This document shows positions 21,355 through 31,035 of a stretch of 64,000 nt of DNA, one piece after another. A program made the translations under genes and the position numbers. The stretch is taken from assembly GCA_917880885.1 (NCBI GenBank), contig OU862920.1:5201001-5265000 (forward strand). The letters run 5' to 3'. This DNA comes from Limnephilus marmoratus (lineage: Eukaryota; Arthropoda; Insecta; Trichoptera; Limnephilidae). The notes beneath the pieces were generated by a model. The model did no database searches and was not told where the DNA came from. It was given only the letters and a program-made list of their open reading frames with translations. Position 1 is the stretch's first letter; the number at the start of each line of letters is the position of its first letter.

Positions 21355-21415
21355 TTTATTTATTTTTGACCGTAAACGGTTTCAGCTTGTTAAAGCCATC
21401 TTCAGGCTGGTACAA
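21355..21415 (-). ncRNA. Hammerhead-like motif with hairpin stem III
   Basis: On the minus strand: CTGAAGA (21399-21405), a hairpin GCTT/AAGC, GAAA (21380-21383), then stem III CCG-TTTA-CGG (21370-21379) and the expected cleavage dinucleotide TC. There is one unpaired base between CTGAAGA and stem II, and stem I pairing is weak. Order and spacing match the motifs at 33330 and 57539. Such motifs are known from terminal repeats of Penelope-like elements. Activity is untested. Confidence 0.5.
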
Positions 21416-21445
21416 ATAATGCTTAATCTACAGTTTACATACCTT

Positions 21446-21632
21446 TTTGAAGTAAAACTTCTTTACGTACGCTTGACTTGGGGAGTAAGCTGGTGAATGC
21501 GTGACAAAGGTCTTGCGAAAAGTGTGATCGGGCGAGGCGAACGGTCGGGCGAGGCGAACAGAAGTTGCGAGGGAGATATAAGTTAGTGAAGTTTTACTTC
21601 AGTCGTGTGGTCTAAAGCTTACTCGTTTTTTT
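21446..21632 (+). repeat. Family B copy, short form
   Basis: TTTTTGAAGTAAAACTTCTT at the left and GAAGTTTTACTTCAGTCGTG at the right give clear inverted ends of about 17 bp. The internal GATCGGGCGAGGCGAACGG segment is partly duplicated. Confidence 0.65.
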
Positions 21633-21727
21633 ACATTAACTCCACACAGGATGCCCTGAGGAAAATAATTTCCCTCAGTGCCTGTATCATCTGAGGGGAT
21701 GCTGTGTGGAGGGTTTTTTAAGGAAAA
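21633..21727 (-). repeat. Family A 3' hairpin fragment
   Basis: Poly(T), then TCCACACAGGATGCCCTGAGG and the complementary part ending CTGTGTGGAGGG: the 3' palindrome of family A alone, directly abutting the family B copy. Confidence 0.65.
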
Positions 21728-22096
21728 TGTAGCGCAGTAGACAGTAAAGTCATCTATAAACCCGAGATAATTGCATCAATTCTGTTACGGTTAAAAATAA
21801 ATTAAGTGGAAATACGTTTTATATGTGTTTTAATACAATGGAATTCCACCACGAATCGTCAGTATCAAAAACTATATTTTTTCTTAAGCATGACATGCTC
21901 CAGAATATGTCAGTAAGTTTGGCATGGTCATTGATATAATCCAGAGGTTCCCAAAGTAGGCGCCGCAACACCTTGGGGTGTCACGGAGAGAGATCAGATC
22001 TCTACTAAAAATCAAAATTGACATGAATACAAACATTTAATGGAAATTTTTTAATAGTTTTGGTGTAAAGTAATCATGTGGTTTGACATATTACAG
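21728..22096. other. No gene seen; hAT-like end at 21951
   Basis: CAGAGGTTCCCAAAGT at 21951 matches the terminus of the hAT-like element at 42989. The other end was not found nearby, so only a solo end is supported. Confidence 0.45.
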
Positions 22097-22200
22097 TATA
22101 TATATAAAAAATCTCGTGTCAGGGTGTTTGTGGTCGCAGTTGTTTGGTAAGTAAGCATGAGAAAAGGTCATAAGGTATATTTCATTTAACTAGGTGTCCC
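22097..22200 (+). mobile_element. Helitron 5' end fragment
   Basis: TATATATAAAAAATCTCGTG, then TCAGGGTGTTTGTGGTCGCAG, corresponds to the 5' ends of the Helitrons at 47263 and 58812 (inverted). No 3' end was found downstream. Confidence 0.55.
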
Positions 22201-22339
22201 TATCGGGAAATTTTTTTCAATCATTTTCACACCCTGTTTTACTTAAGATAGGAAGCGCTTAATGAAAGACCCTGTAGAAGGAGGAATTCAAATACCTGTT
22301 GAGAAGATTTTTGAATTCTGGAAGTTTTGATTCGATGGC

Positions 22340-22475
22340 CGAGTTGTCGTATCTATACAAAAAAAAAATTGTTGAAATGTGATTTGAAATTTGATGGAAC
22401 GGAAACGAGTGACACTAAAAAGAGACAAACAAATACATCTATAGGATTTAGCCTGCGAGAGAATGAGATTGCAAC
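22340..22475 (-). repeat. Family C fragment
   Basis: GAAATTTGATGGAACGGAAA through ATCTATAGGATTTAGCCTGC and GAGAGAATGAGAT, in minus orientation. Confidence 0.6.
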
Positions 22476-22596
22476 AAAATATTTATTTTATTCACGGGTA
22501 TTCGGTTCCAATAGACAAACTTCACCCCATAAAACCGGGCACCGCTACTAAGACACCAAATGTAGCGAAACACTTCATCCCATGAACCAAGGCGAC

Positions 22597-23012
22597 CGAC
22601 CTCCGTAGTGCAGTAGGTAAGACTCTTGACTCACAATCCGGAGGTCGCGGGTTCGAACCCGGCATGCGCAAATAAATTTTATTTGATTAATTTGTGTTAT
22701 TTCACAATTAATTCATTTAAAATAATATATAGTATATTTGCGGCATGTTCCAGAGTGGAAGATACTATCAGTATCGCCCTGGTGTAAGACCACCATTCAG
22801 AATTGAAACGTTGCTTGAAAATGGCTTTAGCCGTGTTTGGTGACCAGATCTGAATAGCCAGGTACTTCCCAACCATCCTCTTCCCCACCTCCTTCCCCTC
22901 CCCACTACCTTCAGCCTCACAACATACCCCAATTGGGGATGCCATAGTCTCACTGGCTCCAGACGGGGGCGGTTGAGATTCTTGTGAGGTATCACTATAA
23001 AAAAAAAAAAAA
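22597..23012 (+). mobile_element. SINE1, full-length plus-strand copy
   Basis: Head CGACCTCCGTAGTGCAGTAG, B-box GGTTCGAACCC at about 22650, linker AAATAAATTTTATTTGATTA, body to GAGATTCTTGTGAGGTATCA, then poly(A) 22997-23012. It is very similar to the inverted copy at 20347-20771. Confidence 0.82.
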
Positions 23013-23019
23013 GGCACAA

Positions 23020-23156
23020 CTGCTAACTGCTAACAGGGGTGCTTTGCCGTGTTGCGGTACCTCATCCTTAATTGTTAGTGGTGAAATGTGTGCTTAAGTA
23101 CTTAGAAGCGATACCTTGTTGCCAGCTTCACTCCACTCGAGCTGGTATCTCAGTAT
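23020..23156 (-). repeat. Hammerhead-type repeat family, ribozyme segment absent
   Basis: On the minus strand: ATACCAGCTCGAGTGGAGTG, GGCAACAAGGTATCGCTTCT, AAGTACTTAAGCA, ACCACTAACAATTA, then GGTACCGCAACACGGCAAAG. The blocks match 31608-32150 in order, but the CTGATGA...GAAA segment between the last two is missing. Confidence 0.6.
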
Positions 23157-23168
23157 GGTTTTCTGCGT

Positions 23169-23300
23169 TTTTTTTTTTTTTTTTTTTTTCTTTTCTTTAT
23201 TCATTATATAACTATTTATACAGTTTTTACAGGTGGTTCGACTACCACGCTAGGCACATGCCCGTATTATGGTAGACGAATTATTAATATATAATTATAT
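23169..23300 (-). repeat. LINE 3' UTR with poly(A)
   Basis: Poly(T) 23169-23189, then TTTATTCATTATATAACTAT and GGTTCGACTACCACGCTAGG. The latter part resembles 37575-37615. Interpreted as the minus-strand 3' end of a LINE; no coding remains. Confidence 0.45.
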
Positions 23301-23425
23301 AAATGTAATAATTGTTATTGGTTAATTAATATATAGTTTAGTTAGGTACAATGTTTTTATATAACAACGACTCCTTTAAGTGGTTTCAATAAGGTAGATT
23401 TATATAATAATAAACATATAAATAA

Positions 23426-23563
23426 TGTAATAAAACGCAGCTTGTTTCGTGAGAACTGATAAGAGACTTTATTTATACGTGAATAACAAATGACAATCAG
23501 TTTGCTATAATTAAAGGCCACAAGATGGCGCTAGTAGTAATCTTTATTTTGCTTTTCATAATA
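23426..23563 (-). repeat. 3' LTR of the copia element
   Basis: 138 bp. In element sense it starts TATTATGAAAAGCAAAAT and ends ...TTTTATTACA. Boundary fixed by the purine tract, the 5-bp TSD and the matching 5' LTR. Short LTRs are normal for copia. Confidence 0.92.
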
Positions 23564-23575
23564 CTCCCTCTCAAA
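23564..23575 (-). other. Polypurine tract of the copia element
   Basis: Minus-strand TTTGAGAGGGAG abuts the 3' LTR; plus-strand DNA priming site. Confidence 0.8.
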
Positions 23576-23605
23576 ATACAGATTACAAGAACATACAAAA
23601 TAAAA

Positions 23606-24204
23606 TTATACTTTAACAATTCCCAAAGCATTTAAATGTTTATAATGTTTTACTGCACCTAAGCTCTTAGTAAGCATGTCTGCAGGCATATCTGACGTAC
23701 ACAAATAATTAACACTAACAATGTTTTCCATTATCATTTCTCTACAATAATGATATCTGACATCGATATGCTTAGTTTTATTATGAAAAACAGGGTTTAA
23801 CAATAGTTTTTGCGCACTTATGCTGTCATTGTATATTATAATCTTATACAATTTTTTGGTTAGTTCGTATTGCAAGTTTCTTAAATACACTGCTTCTTTG
23901 CAGGCCTCAGAAATTGACACATATTCGGCTTCTGTACTAGAAAGTGCAACACATTTTTGCTTACTACAGCTCCAAGATATAACAGATCCTGATAAAGTAT
24001 AACAAAATCCAGAATATGATTTTCTATCGTTAGTATCATTGCTCCAGTCTGCATCTACATAGCCTTCAATATTAACATTGTTACCTTTAGTATATTTTAA
24101 ACCTAAATCTTTCGTATTTTTTAAATATCTTAATACTCTTTTTGCATAAAGCCACTGCTCTTGAGTGTTACAATTATTAAATTGACTTAAATATGACACT
24201 GACA
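23606..24204 (-). pseudogene. Copia RNase H domain, frame-shifted downstream part of pol
   Basis: A 199-residue open frame with the copia RNase H signature: DADWSND (about residue 52), RKSYSGFCYTL, ISWSCSKQKCVALSSTEAEY, ACKEAVYLRNLQ, and KTKHIDVRYHYCRE near the C-terminus. It begins with the region just after the RT (SYLSQFNNC...KRVLRYLK). It lies in the -1 frame relative to the upstream ORF, so it would not be made without a frameshift. The leading ATG is created by the deletion junction. Confidence 0.88.
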
Positions 24205-26847
24205 TTACAATATGACATTATTCACCCCATATTTTTGAGAACACCCTTTAGCCACAAGCCTGGCTCGATACCGGACATTATTTTCAGAATCGCACTTCTT
24301 TTTTAGGACCCACTCGCACTTCATTATATTTCCACTTACACGAATATCTGCAAGACTCCAAGCGTTGTTGTCTTCAAAACTTTTCAGCTCTTCTTTGATA
24401 GCCTGTACCCAATGCTCCTTTTCTGGTCCCTGCAGTGCTGCTTCTAATGTCATTTCATCACTTAGAGATTTATTATATTCTTCTGTACACATAAATCCAT
24501 ATCTATCGGGTTGTTTTCTCTCTCTTTCTGGAAATGTTTTTAACGTGATGTCTGATTGTGAGTCCTCTTCTGACCTCATGGACTCATCATCTGGTACATA
24601 GGTTTCATCCATGTCATGAGCACTCTCCACAGAAACAAATGAATCCTCTCTACTTGTGTCTGATGGATCTCCCTCTGAAGACTGAGACGGTCTACTTATT
24701 TCCGGTTTGTCATCTATTACTTCTGTTCCTATCATATTCTCTTCACGTGAGTTGTTTTCTTTTATAATGATGACATCACGACTTGTTGTGATTACCCGTG
24801 TTGAAGGATTGTATACTCTGTATCCTTTAACATCCTCAGGATAACCGATAAGAATACATTGTTCAGATTTCTTGTCCCACTTACGTCTTTTCTCCTTAGG
24901 TATGTGTTTCATGATTGTACTACCGAAAATTCTTATGTGACCAAGGTTTGGTTTGGAACCTGTCCATAACTCATACGGTGTACGATTATTCAATCCAGTT
25001 TTCACAATTCTATTCTGTAAATAAACAGCAGTGTTAACGGCTTCTGCCCAAAACTCCTTGCCAAGTTTAGCTTCGAACAAAAGACATTTGGATTTTTCTA
25101 TGATAGTTCTATTCATACGTTCACAAAGCCCGTTTTGTTCGGGTGTATAAGGATTCGTTTTCTGATGAATAATTCCAGTTTTCTTTAAATAATTATCAAA
25201 GTCCTTATTACAAAATTCTCTGCCATTATCACTTCTCAGAATTTTAATTCTATTTGACGTTGAATTTTCAACCCTTGCTTTATATTCTTTAAAATACTGT
25301 AAAGCTTCATTCTTATTTTTCAAAAAATAAACATGTGTCATGCGGCTGTGATCATCAACAAAAATGAGGAAATACCTGGATCCTCCTAGGGATATATTCT
25401 CCATGGGACCACAGATGTCGCAGTGTACTACATCCAATAGCTCAGTACTCCTGTTCCCTTCATGAGAAAAAGGCAATCGACTTTGCTTTCCTTCGCAGCA
25501 CACAATACAGTTGGACTTGTTGATGTTGGCTTTCTCAGAGAGTTTAACTCCCTCCACAGCATTCTGCATTTTATTCAAGCTATAACTGTTTACATGTCCT
25601 AGTCTCCGGTGCCAAACATCTGGAGACTCAGCCACTGCTGCGACTAAACAAGTAGAAGTATTCAATTTATACACTCCATTCATAAGTGAAGCAGTAGCCA
25701 CTAGAGTGTTCTGTTTATTAAGTATTTCACACCCTTTGCTTGTAAAATGCACCTTGTTCCCCTGTTTTATCAATTGACTCACTGACAACAAGTTAGTAGA
25801 TAACTGGGGAACACATAACACTTTTTCAACGGTTATGTTAAAATCGCATTCTTCAGTTGACGTAGTTATGTTTACGTTTCCACAACATTCCACTGGGATT
25901 TTATTCTGGCTAGCAACCATTATTTCTTTGGCAAAACCAGAATAACACACGTCGATCATCCAATTTTTATTGCCTGTCAAATGTGAACTGGCGCCAGAAT
26001 CAACAAACCAGCCACTCTTGTCAAATGTTCCATTAAAAAACACGGCACTACACGCGTTAGATGTTTTTGAACCTTGCGTATTCTTAGAAGAATTATTCAT
26101 AATAGTGCACTGATTGCGATAGTGGCCAAATTGCTTGCAACCATAACATTTGACGTTTGATTTTCCTTTGACAGATGTTGACACTTGTGCATCTCTGCGA
26201 TCTTTATTAACCATAGATTGTGGCATAGACTTTACATTCCTCGAACGCTGATTGGACTTATTGCGGAAACACGCAAATGTATTATTAACATCACTGTCTT
26301 CTTCCGGTTCCATATCCAACAACTTTGTTTTAATGGCGTCGGTTGTAATTACCATATTTGAATTTTCGATCGCCATTATCATAGGCGCATATCTTTCAGA
26401 TAAACCAGCTAACATGATAGAACAAATCCATTCGTCGTTTATTCCAAATCCTGTTCCTTGTAATTTCTGACCCACTTCTATAATCTGTGTCACATACGAC
26501 GTCATCGAAGTGCAACTTTCTAATCGAATAGATATGAGATTCCTCAGGAGGCTGATTTTTCTACAAAATCCCGAGTCATCAAATAGCATCTTCAATTTAT
26601 CCCACAATTCTTTCGATGTTCTGACGTTTTTTATATGAACGTAAAGTGCCGGGTCAATTGTCAAGATCAGCTTTGCTTTTGTCTTCGCATCATCTGCATC
26701 TGCTGGTGGCTTATCGGGCTCAGGTTTTATACACAAAACCATTCCTTCCAATACGAGATAATTCTGAGCAGCGAAGCTCCACTGCCCATAGTTCTGGCGT
26801 CCAATAAGTTTGGGAACGCTAACGAGGTGGTTCGAAATAGACGCCAT
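24205..26847 (-). CDS. Copia Gag-protease-integrase polyprotein, truncated in RT
   Basis: 880 residues from ATG (MASISNHLVS). Gag core 1-180; CCHC knuckle C234-C247 (CYGCKQFGHYRNQC); protease DSGASSH at D283; integrase H/C region W412-C451 (HRRLGH...CIVC); catalytic D477, D540, E576 with 35 residues between the last two. The C-terminus enters the RT N-terminus (NIMKCEWVLKKK, YRARLVAKGCSQ) and stops at the deletion. It could make capsid, protease and integrase but no RT. Expression would start in the right-hand LTR on the minus strand. Confidence 0.93.
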   Translation of the reverse strand: MASISNHLVSVPKLIGRQNYGQWSFAAQNYLVLEGMVLCIKPEPDKPPADADDAKTKAKLILTIDPALYVHIKNVRTSKELWDKLKMLFDDSGFCRKISLLRNLISIRLESCTSMTSYVTQIIEVGQKLQGTGFGINDEWICSIMLAGLSERYAPMIMAIENSNMVITTDAIKTKLLDMEPEEDSDVNNTFACFRNKSNQRSRNVKSMPQSMVNKDRRDAQVSTSVKGKSNVKCYGCKQFGHYRNQCTIMNNSSKNTQGSKTSNACSAVFFNGTFDKSGWFVDSGASSHLTGNKNWMIDVCYSGFAKEIMVASQNKIPVECCGNVNITTSTEECDFNITVEKVLCVPQLSTNLLSVSQLIKQGNKVHFTSKGCEILNKQNTLVATASLMNGVYKLNTSTCLVAAVAESPDVWHRRLGHVNSYSLNKMQNAVEGVKLSEKANINKSNCIVCCEGKQSRLPFSHEGNRSTELLDVVHCDICGPMENISLGGSRYFLIFVDDHSRMTHVYFLKNKNEALQYFKEYKARVENSTSNRIKILRSDNGREFCNKDFDNYLKKTGIIHQKTNPYTPEQNGLCERMNRTIIEKSKCLLFEAKLGKEFWAEAVNTAVYLQNRIVKTGLNNRTPYELWTGSKPNLGHIRIFGSTIMKHIPKEKRRKWDKKSEQCILIGYPEDVKGYRVYNPSTRVITTSRDVIIIKENNSREENMIGTEVIDDKPEISRPSQSSEGDPSDTSREDSFVSVESAHDMDETYVPDDESMRSEEDSQSDITLKTFPERERKQPDRYGFMCTEEYNKSLSDEMTLEAALQGPEKEHWVQAIKEELKSFEDNNAWSLADIRVSGNIMKCEWVLKKKCDSENNVRYRARLVAKGCSQKYGVNNVIL

Positions 26848-26999
26848 TGTTAGTCACTGACGTTCACTTTTCGAAACGAAGTCCGTTATAACTCACTTTT
26901 TCACTAAACACACTGTCTTTTTGTAAAACACAGAGATTACTGTTCATCAAACTGATAATACTGACAATAAACTCAATAACTGCTAAATTACATGGGTTT

Positions 27000-27013
27000 C
27001 TGGGCCCATAACC
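27000..27013 (-). promoter_or_regulatory. Primer-binding site, initiator tRNA-Met half type
   Basis: Directly after the 5' LTR the minus strand reads GGTTATGGGCCCAG. From memory, Drosophila copia uses this sequence, complementary to an internal part of initiator tRNA-Met rather than its 3' end. It places the element in the same priming class. Confidence 0.75.
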
Positions 27014-27151
27014 TGTTATAAAACGCAGCTTGTTTCGTGAGAACTGATAAGAGACTTTATTTATACGTGAATAACAAATGACAATCAGTTTGCTATAATT
27101 AAAGGCCACAAGATGGCGCTAGTAGTAATCTTTATTTTGCTTTTCATAATA
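27014..27151 (-). repeat. 5' LTR of the copia element
   Basis: 138 bp, identical to the other LTR except one base near the element-sense 3' end (A versus T in TGTWATAAAACG on the plus strand). Contains AATAAAGTC in minus sense, a possible polyadenylation signal. Confidence 0.92.
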
Positions 27152-27366
27152 AATAAACTATTCTTATTGTAGGCTGCTGTTTTGCTAAATAAAATAGGTA
27201 CGTAAATACATGATAAGTAGATAAATAAATAATGACTCTACTTGTGGAGATGTTGAAAATAAGTCATCCAAATATAAATATTACTAAGATTTTTTTTTTT
27301 TAATTTGAATGTAATAAAAATTAAAAATAATCGTGATAAAGCAAATTTACTAACTTTAAAGTAAAC

Positions 27367-30312
27367 TTAACTCGTTGACTTCAGGCATTTTTTAAAATAG
27401 TTCCTCCCCTTTGTAAATAACCAATCCTGTACACTTTTGCTATAAAGCTCATTAGTTTTCAATTTCCTAGTATCAATACTCAGTGAGTTGAACATTTTGG
27501 GGGCAATATAGGAGAACTGTCGCTGTGCGAAAGTTGTTTAAGTCGTAGGAATTATGCATTTTAGGTGTGACGAGTACCGAGTGTGAATTTTGTTTTGTGT
27601 TTTTTCCATCAAATCATTTTTCCATAGGAATATGAGAATTGTCTTTATATATAATTGTCGAATGTCTAACACTGTGAATTTTTTATAAAGTGGTTCTGAT
27701 GGGTGTGATGGGTTACATTTGAATATTATCCTTAGCAGAAGTTTTTGAATTAGGACTATGGGATATAGAATTGACATTGCACACCCTCCCTATCCCACAA
27801 TACCATACGTAGCAATTGATTGAAAAAGTGCAAAGTTAACACATCTCAGTGTTTGTAAGTTAAGAATAGATCTGAGAGAGTAGAAAATGTAGCATAATTT
27901 GCGAAGTTTTTTTGTTGTAGAATTGACGTGTGCCTCCCAACGCAGGTGATCGTCAATAATAACCCCTAAGTACTTAATTTCGTTTGATATTTTTAGGTCA
28001 TTGCATGAACAGTTTTTGTGAAGTGATGTAGGCGTGTTAGGGTTCTGTGAACATGAATGTATGGTAAGTTTATGACAGCTTTGGGGGAGATTTGGTTTCT
28101 GTATAGAAAAAATTAGGTATTTTGTTTTATCAATATTAAGAGTAAGGAGGTTGGAATTTAACCAGTGTTTTACTACATTTATGCCATAGTTTGCTTTTTC
28201 AAAGGTTGAATTCAAATTTTCACCTTCAAATACAATAACTGTGTCATCAGCGAAAGATATTATAGTGCCACCAGTATTCAAATTGCATAAAGAGTTAATG
28301 TATATTAGAAAGAGAAGTGGGCCTAATACACTGCCTTGGGGCACGCCATACGTGATTGGTAAACTTGAACTTCTGTATTCTTTAGCGGAATTGATAATAG
28401 TTGACTGGGATCTGTTTGTTAGGTAGCTCTTGAACCATTCAAGCGGAATCCCCTTTATTCCAATCTGCAGGAGTTTTTTCAGAAGTATGCGGTGAGATAC
28501 AGTATCAAAGGCTTTAGCTAGGTCCAAGAATACAGCAAGGGGTTTGCGACTTTTATCGAGATTATCAGATATTTAGTAAAAGCTGCAATTGCATCTGAGG
28601 CACTACGACCTTTGCGGAAGCCGTATTGATTGCTTGACAGGATTTCATTGTCTTCAAGAAATTTGTAGAGTCTTCGTTTTACCGTTTTTTCAATTATTTT
28701 TGAGATCGGACTCAGCAAAGATATTGGTCTGTAGTTATTCACGGATGATCTGTCCCCTGATTTAAAGACAGGAATTATTGTTGAATGTTTTAGTGTATTT
28801 GGGAAAAGGCCAGTTCGAAAACTTAGATTCGTGATATGTTCAAGGGGTTTAGTGATGATAGGTTTGAGGTGTTTAATTAGTTTAGTGGATATGTTGTCAA
28901 TTCCCGTGGAGTGTGTATTTTTGAGTGAAGTGATGATTTCATTGATTTCTTGTTCTGTTGTTGGAGAGAGAATGAAAGGGTTATAACTCATATTGTCCAG
29001 AGAGATATTGTTTGCAAGGCTATCTTCAGATGCTTTATTTTTATTTAGGATATTATTTGCTAGGTCTGATCCGATTGTGGAGAAGAATTGGTTGAAATGA
29101 TTTGTGATTGTTTCAGAGTTTTCAGTTGCATTTAATGTTTTATCTGCGATGGTGATCTTATTTATGGGCGTTGTCACTTTTTCTGTGTAGCATATTGCTT
29201 TGACAATATTCCAGATTTGTTTGTTGTCATTAGCAGCTTCCTCTATCTGTTTCCTATAATAGTCTTCTCTGGCCGTACATGCTATTTTTTACAAGCATTT
29301 CTGTAACGTTTATAGAATAAGAGAGATTCATAATCAGTAGGATTATTTTTACAATACTTATGGAGTTTGTCACGCTTACGAAAGCAGTGTAAAATACCAT
29401 TTGTTATCCAAGGTTTTAGTTTAATTTTACGACTACTTTGGTTGTTGTATGTGTTGGATGTAGCATTTTTTAGATGTTTATGAAGGATGTCGATGAGAGA
29501 TTCACAGGCTAAATTTGGATCACCTAGTTTATAAAAATTTGACCAATTTTCCTCGGAAACCAGTTTGTAGAGGATATCATAAGAAATTTTCTATAGTTGT
29601 ATTGTAGATGCTGGTGGTTTTTGTATTTAATGGGAAATGGAGGTGATAGTGGCGTAGTGGTCTGTAACAGTGCATTGATATACTAAAGAATTAATATTTA
29701 GTTTGCATTTGGCAAAAACGTGGTCTATGCAACTGGCGGATAACTCGGATACACGAGTGGGGGCTGTAATAGCTGGTAGAAATTCCTGCAAAGTTAGTAG
29801 ATTTATGTAATCGTTGGCTTGAGGATGAATTGTATTTATAAAATTGATATTAAGGTCAGTGCTTTTAAAAATGGTGTTATGTTGGATGTGCTCGGTGATC
29901 GGTATATACATAGAATAGTAACGCTTTTTTCTATTTCGAGTTTAAGACAATTCGAGTTAGTTAATGTGAGTTCCTTTACAGAGTGTTGTGTGTTATTTTT
30001 TATGTAAATAATAACGCCATCATTTTGTGATTGGTTATTATGTGTGTTGTAATGGTTATAGTTTTTTATGTTTTTAGGAATATAGTTATCTTTAATCCAG
30101 CATTTGCTCAAGATAAGCAAGTCAAAGTCTGAGTCAAGTTCTGTAAGTAGTATCATAAGTTCATTGAAGTTTTTGTTCATACTTCTAACGTTCATGGAAA
30201 ATATTTTTAAGTTAGATTTATTTAGGATTTTTTTAACTTCTATGGAACTATTGGTTTCAATACATGGAATCTGCGACATGTTGTCCAAAAGATTTGTTAT
30301 ATTATCATCCAT
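27367..30312 (-). pseudogene. LINE ORF2: endonuclease-reverse transcriptase, frameshifted
   Basis: N-terminal AP-endonuclease: FSMNVRSMNKNFNEL, then LILSKCWI where the catalytic Glu (usually ETW) is Lys, and VTDHYATI (the SDH motif) near 29640. The linker includes YRKQIEEAANDNKQIW near 29215. RT: NYRPISLLSPISKIIEK, YGFRKGRSASDA, MDLAKAFDTVSH, GVPQGSVLGPLLFLIYIN, FADD, KYLGVIIDD. The C-terminal domain runs to ...FTKGRNYFKK, stop at 27367. At least four frameshifts (about 29840, 29285, 28520, 27790). Confidence 0.9.
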
Positions 30313-30541
30313 TTACATAAAATTGGTGTAGTATATATTAAATAATAGATAGTTGGAATTTTGTTGGGTTTTGTATGAAGAACAGAAGCGGAAGAAATAA
30401 TTTGCGAGTAATCTAGAAAATAAATTTTGTGAATAGTTTTTACTGCTGGCGACCGTAGAAAAAAGTTTTGATATTTCAATGCATTAAAAATAAAAAGAAT
30501 AATAATAAAAAATAATAATAATACTAAAAAGAATAATAATA

Positions 30542-31035
30542 CTATGGGGAATTTTCAGAGAGTAAAGCCAGTTTGTCTGCATTAGATACAAGAATTGCAG
30601 GTGTTCCGATATCTCTGCGTACGTAAATTTGTCCCGCTTTGACCCACGCATATTTAACTTTCTTATCCTTAGCAGCTTGGCGAGCCAGGTACCACAGATG
30701 GCTACCACGAAATGTCAGGTGTTCCGAAATGTAGACTGGCGAGCTCGGTCCGGCAATTCCCATGTTCAGTGTAAAGCTTCTCTTCAGGACTGGATGCTTG
30801 TTTATGGAAACTTTTAAGATCCGATAGCAGTTGGTTCCGGACATGATTGGAGGTCAATTTAAATATAACCGGTCCGTTTTTATGTTTTTGCGAAGTCCTG
30901 TAGGCCGCTTCAATGTTTGAGGTATCCACTTTTGAGTGGATAGTGGTGCATATATTGTGGAATATATTTTTCAGATTTTCTCCGTTAGTTTCTGTGATTC
31001 CTCTCACCTCCACATCGGCTTCTTTATCTTATTTT
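30542..31035 (-). pseudogene. LINE ORF1 with baculovirus FP25K-like domain, frameshifted
   Basis: First frame (31013 down): VEVRGITETNGENLKNIFHN...VIFKLTSN. Second frame (30844 down): VYISEHLTFRG...KYAWVKAGQIYVRRD, ending LALLSENSP. This order matches the FP25K family (Baculo_FP), a known component of lepidopteran LINE ORF1s, where it would act as an RNA-binding chaperone. The N-terminal coiled coil is lost to truncation. A frameshift near 30830 separates the halves. Confidence 0.75.

Larger units (their letters stand above)
23426..27151 (-). mobile_element. Ty1/copia retrotransposon, young, RT core deleted
   Basis: Complete ends: two 138-bp LTRs differing at one base, and a 5-bp TSD AATAA at 23421-23425 and 27152-27156. 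Minus-strand order: 5' LTR, PBS, Gag-protease-integrase-start of RT, deletion, RNase H, purine tract, 3' LTR. The near-identical LTRs imply recent insertion. Intact copia elements are about 5 kb; this one is 3.7 kb because most of RT is gone. Confidence 0.95.
27291..31035 (-). mobile_element. LINE with ORF1 (FP25K-like) and ORF2 (EN-RT), 5'-truncated
   Basis: Minus-strand order: ORF1 remnant, spacer rich in AAT repeats (30478-30540), ORF2 with endonuclease, linker, RT and C-terminal domain, stop at 27367, short 3' UTR, A-tract at 27291-27302. Frameshifts break both ORFs. Motif style is CR1/Jockey-like. It sits between the copia 5' LTR and a Penelope-like fragment. Confidence 0.88.

Noticed and set aside
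22597..22680. tRNA gene
   Set aside because: Same SINE head on the plus strand.
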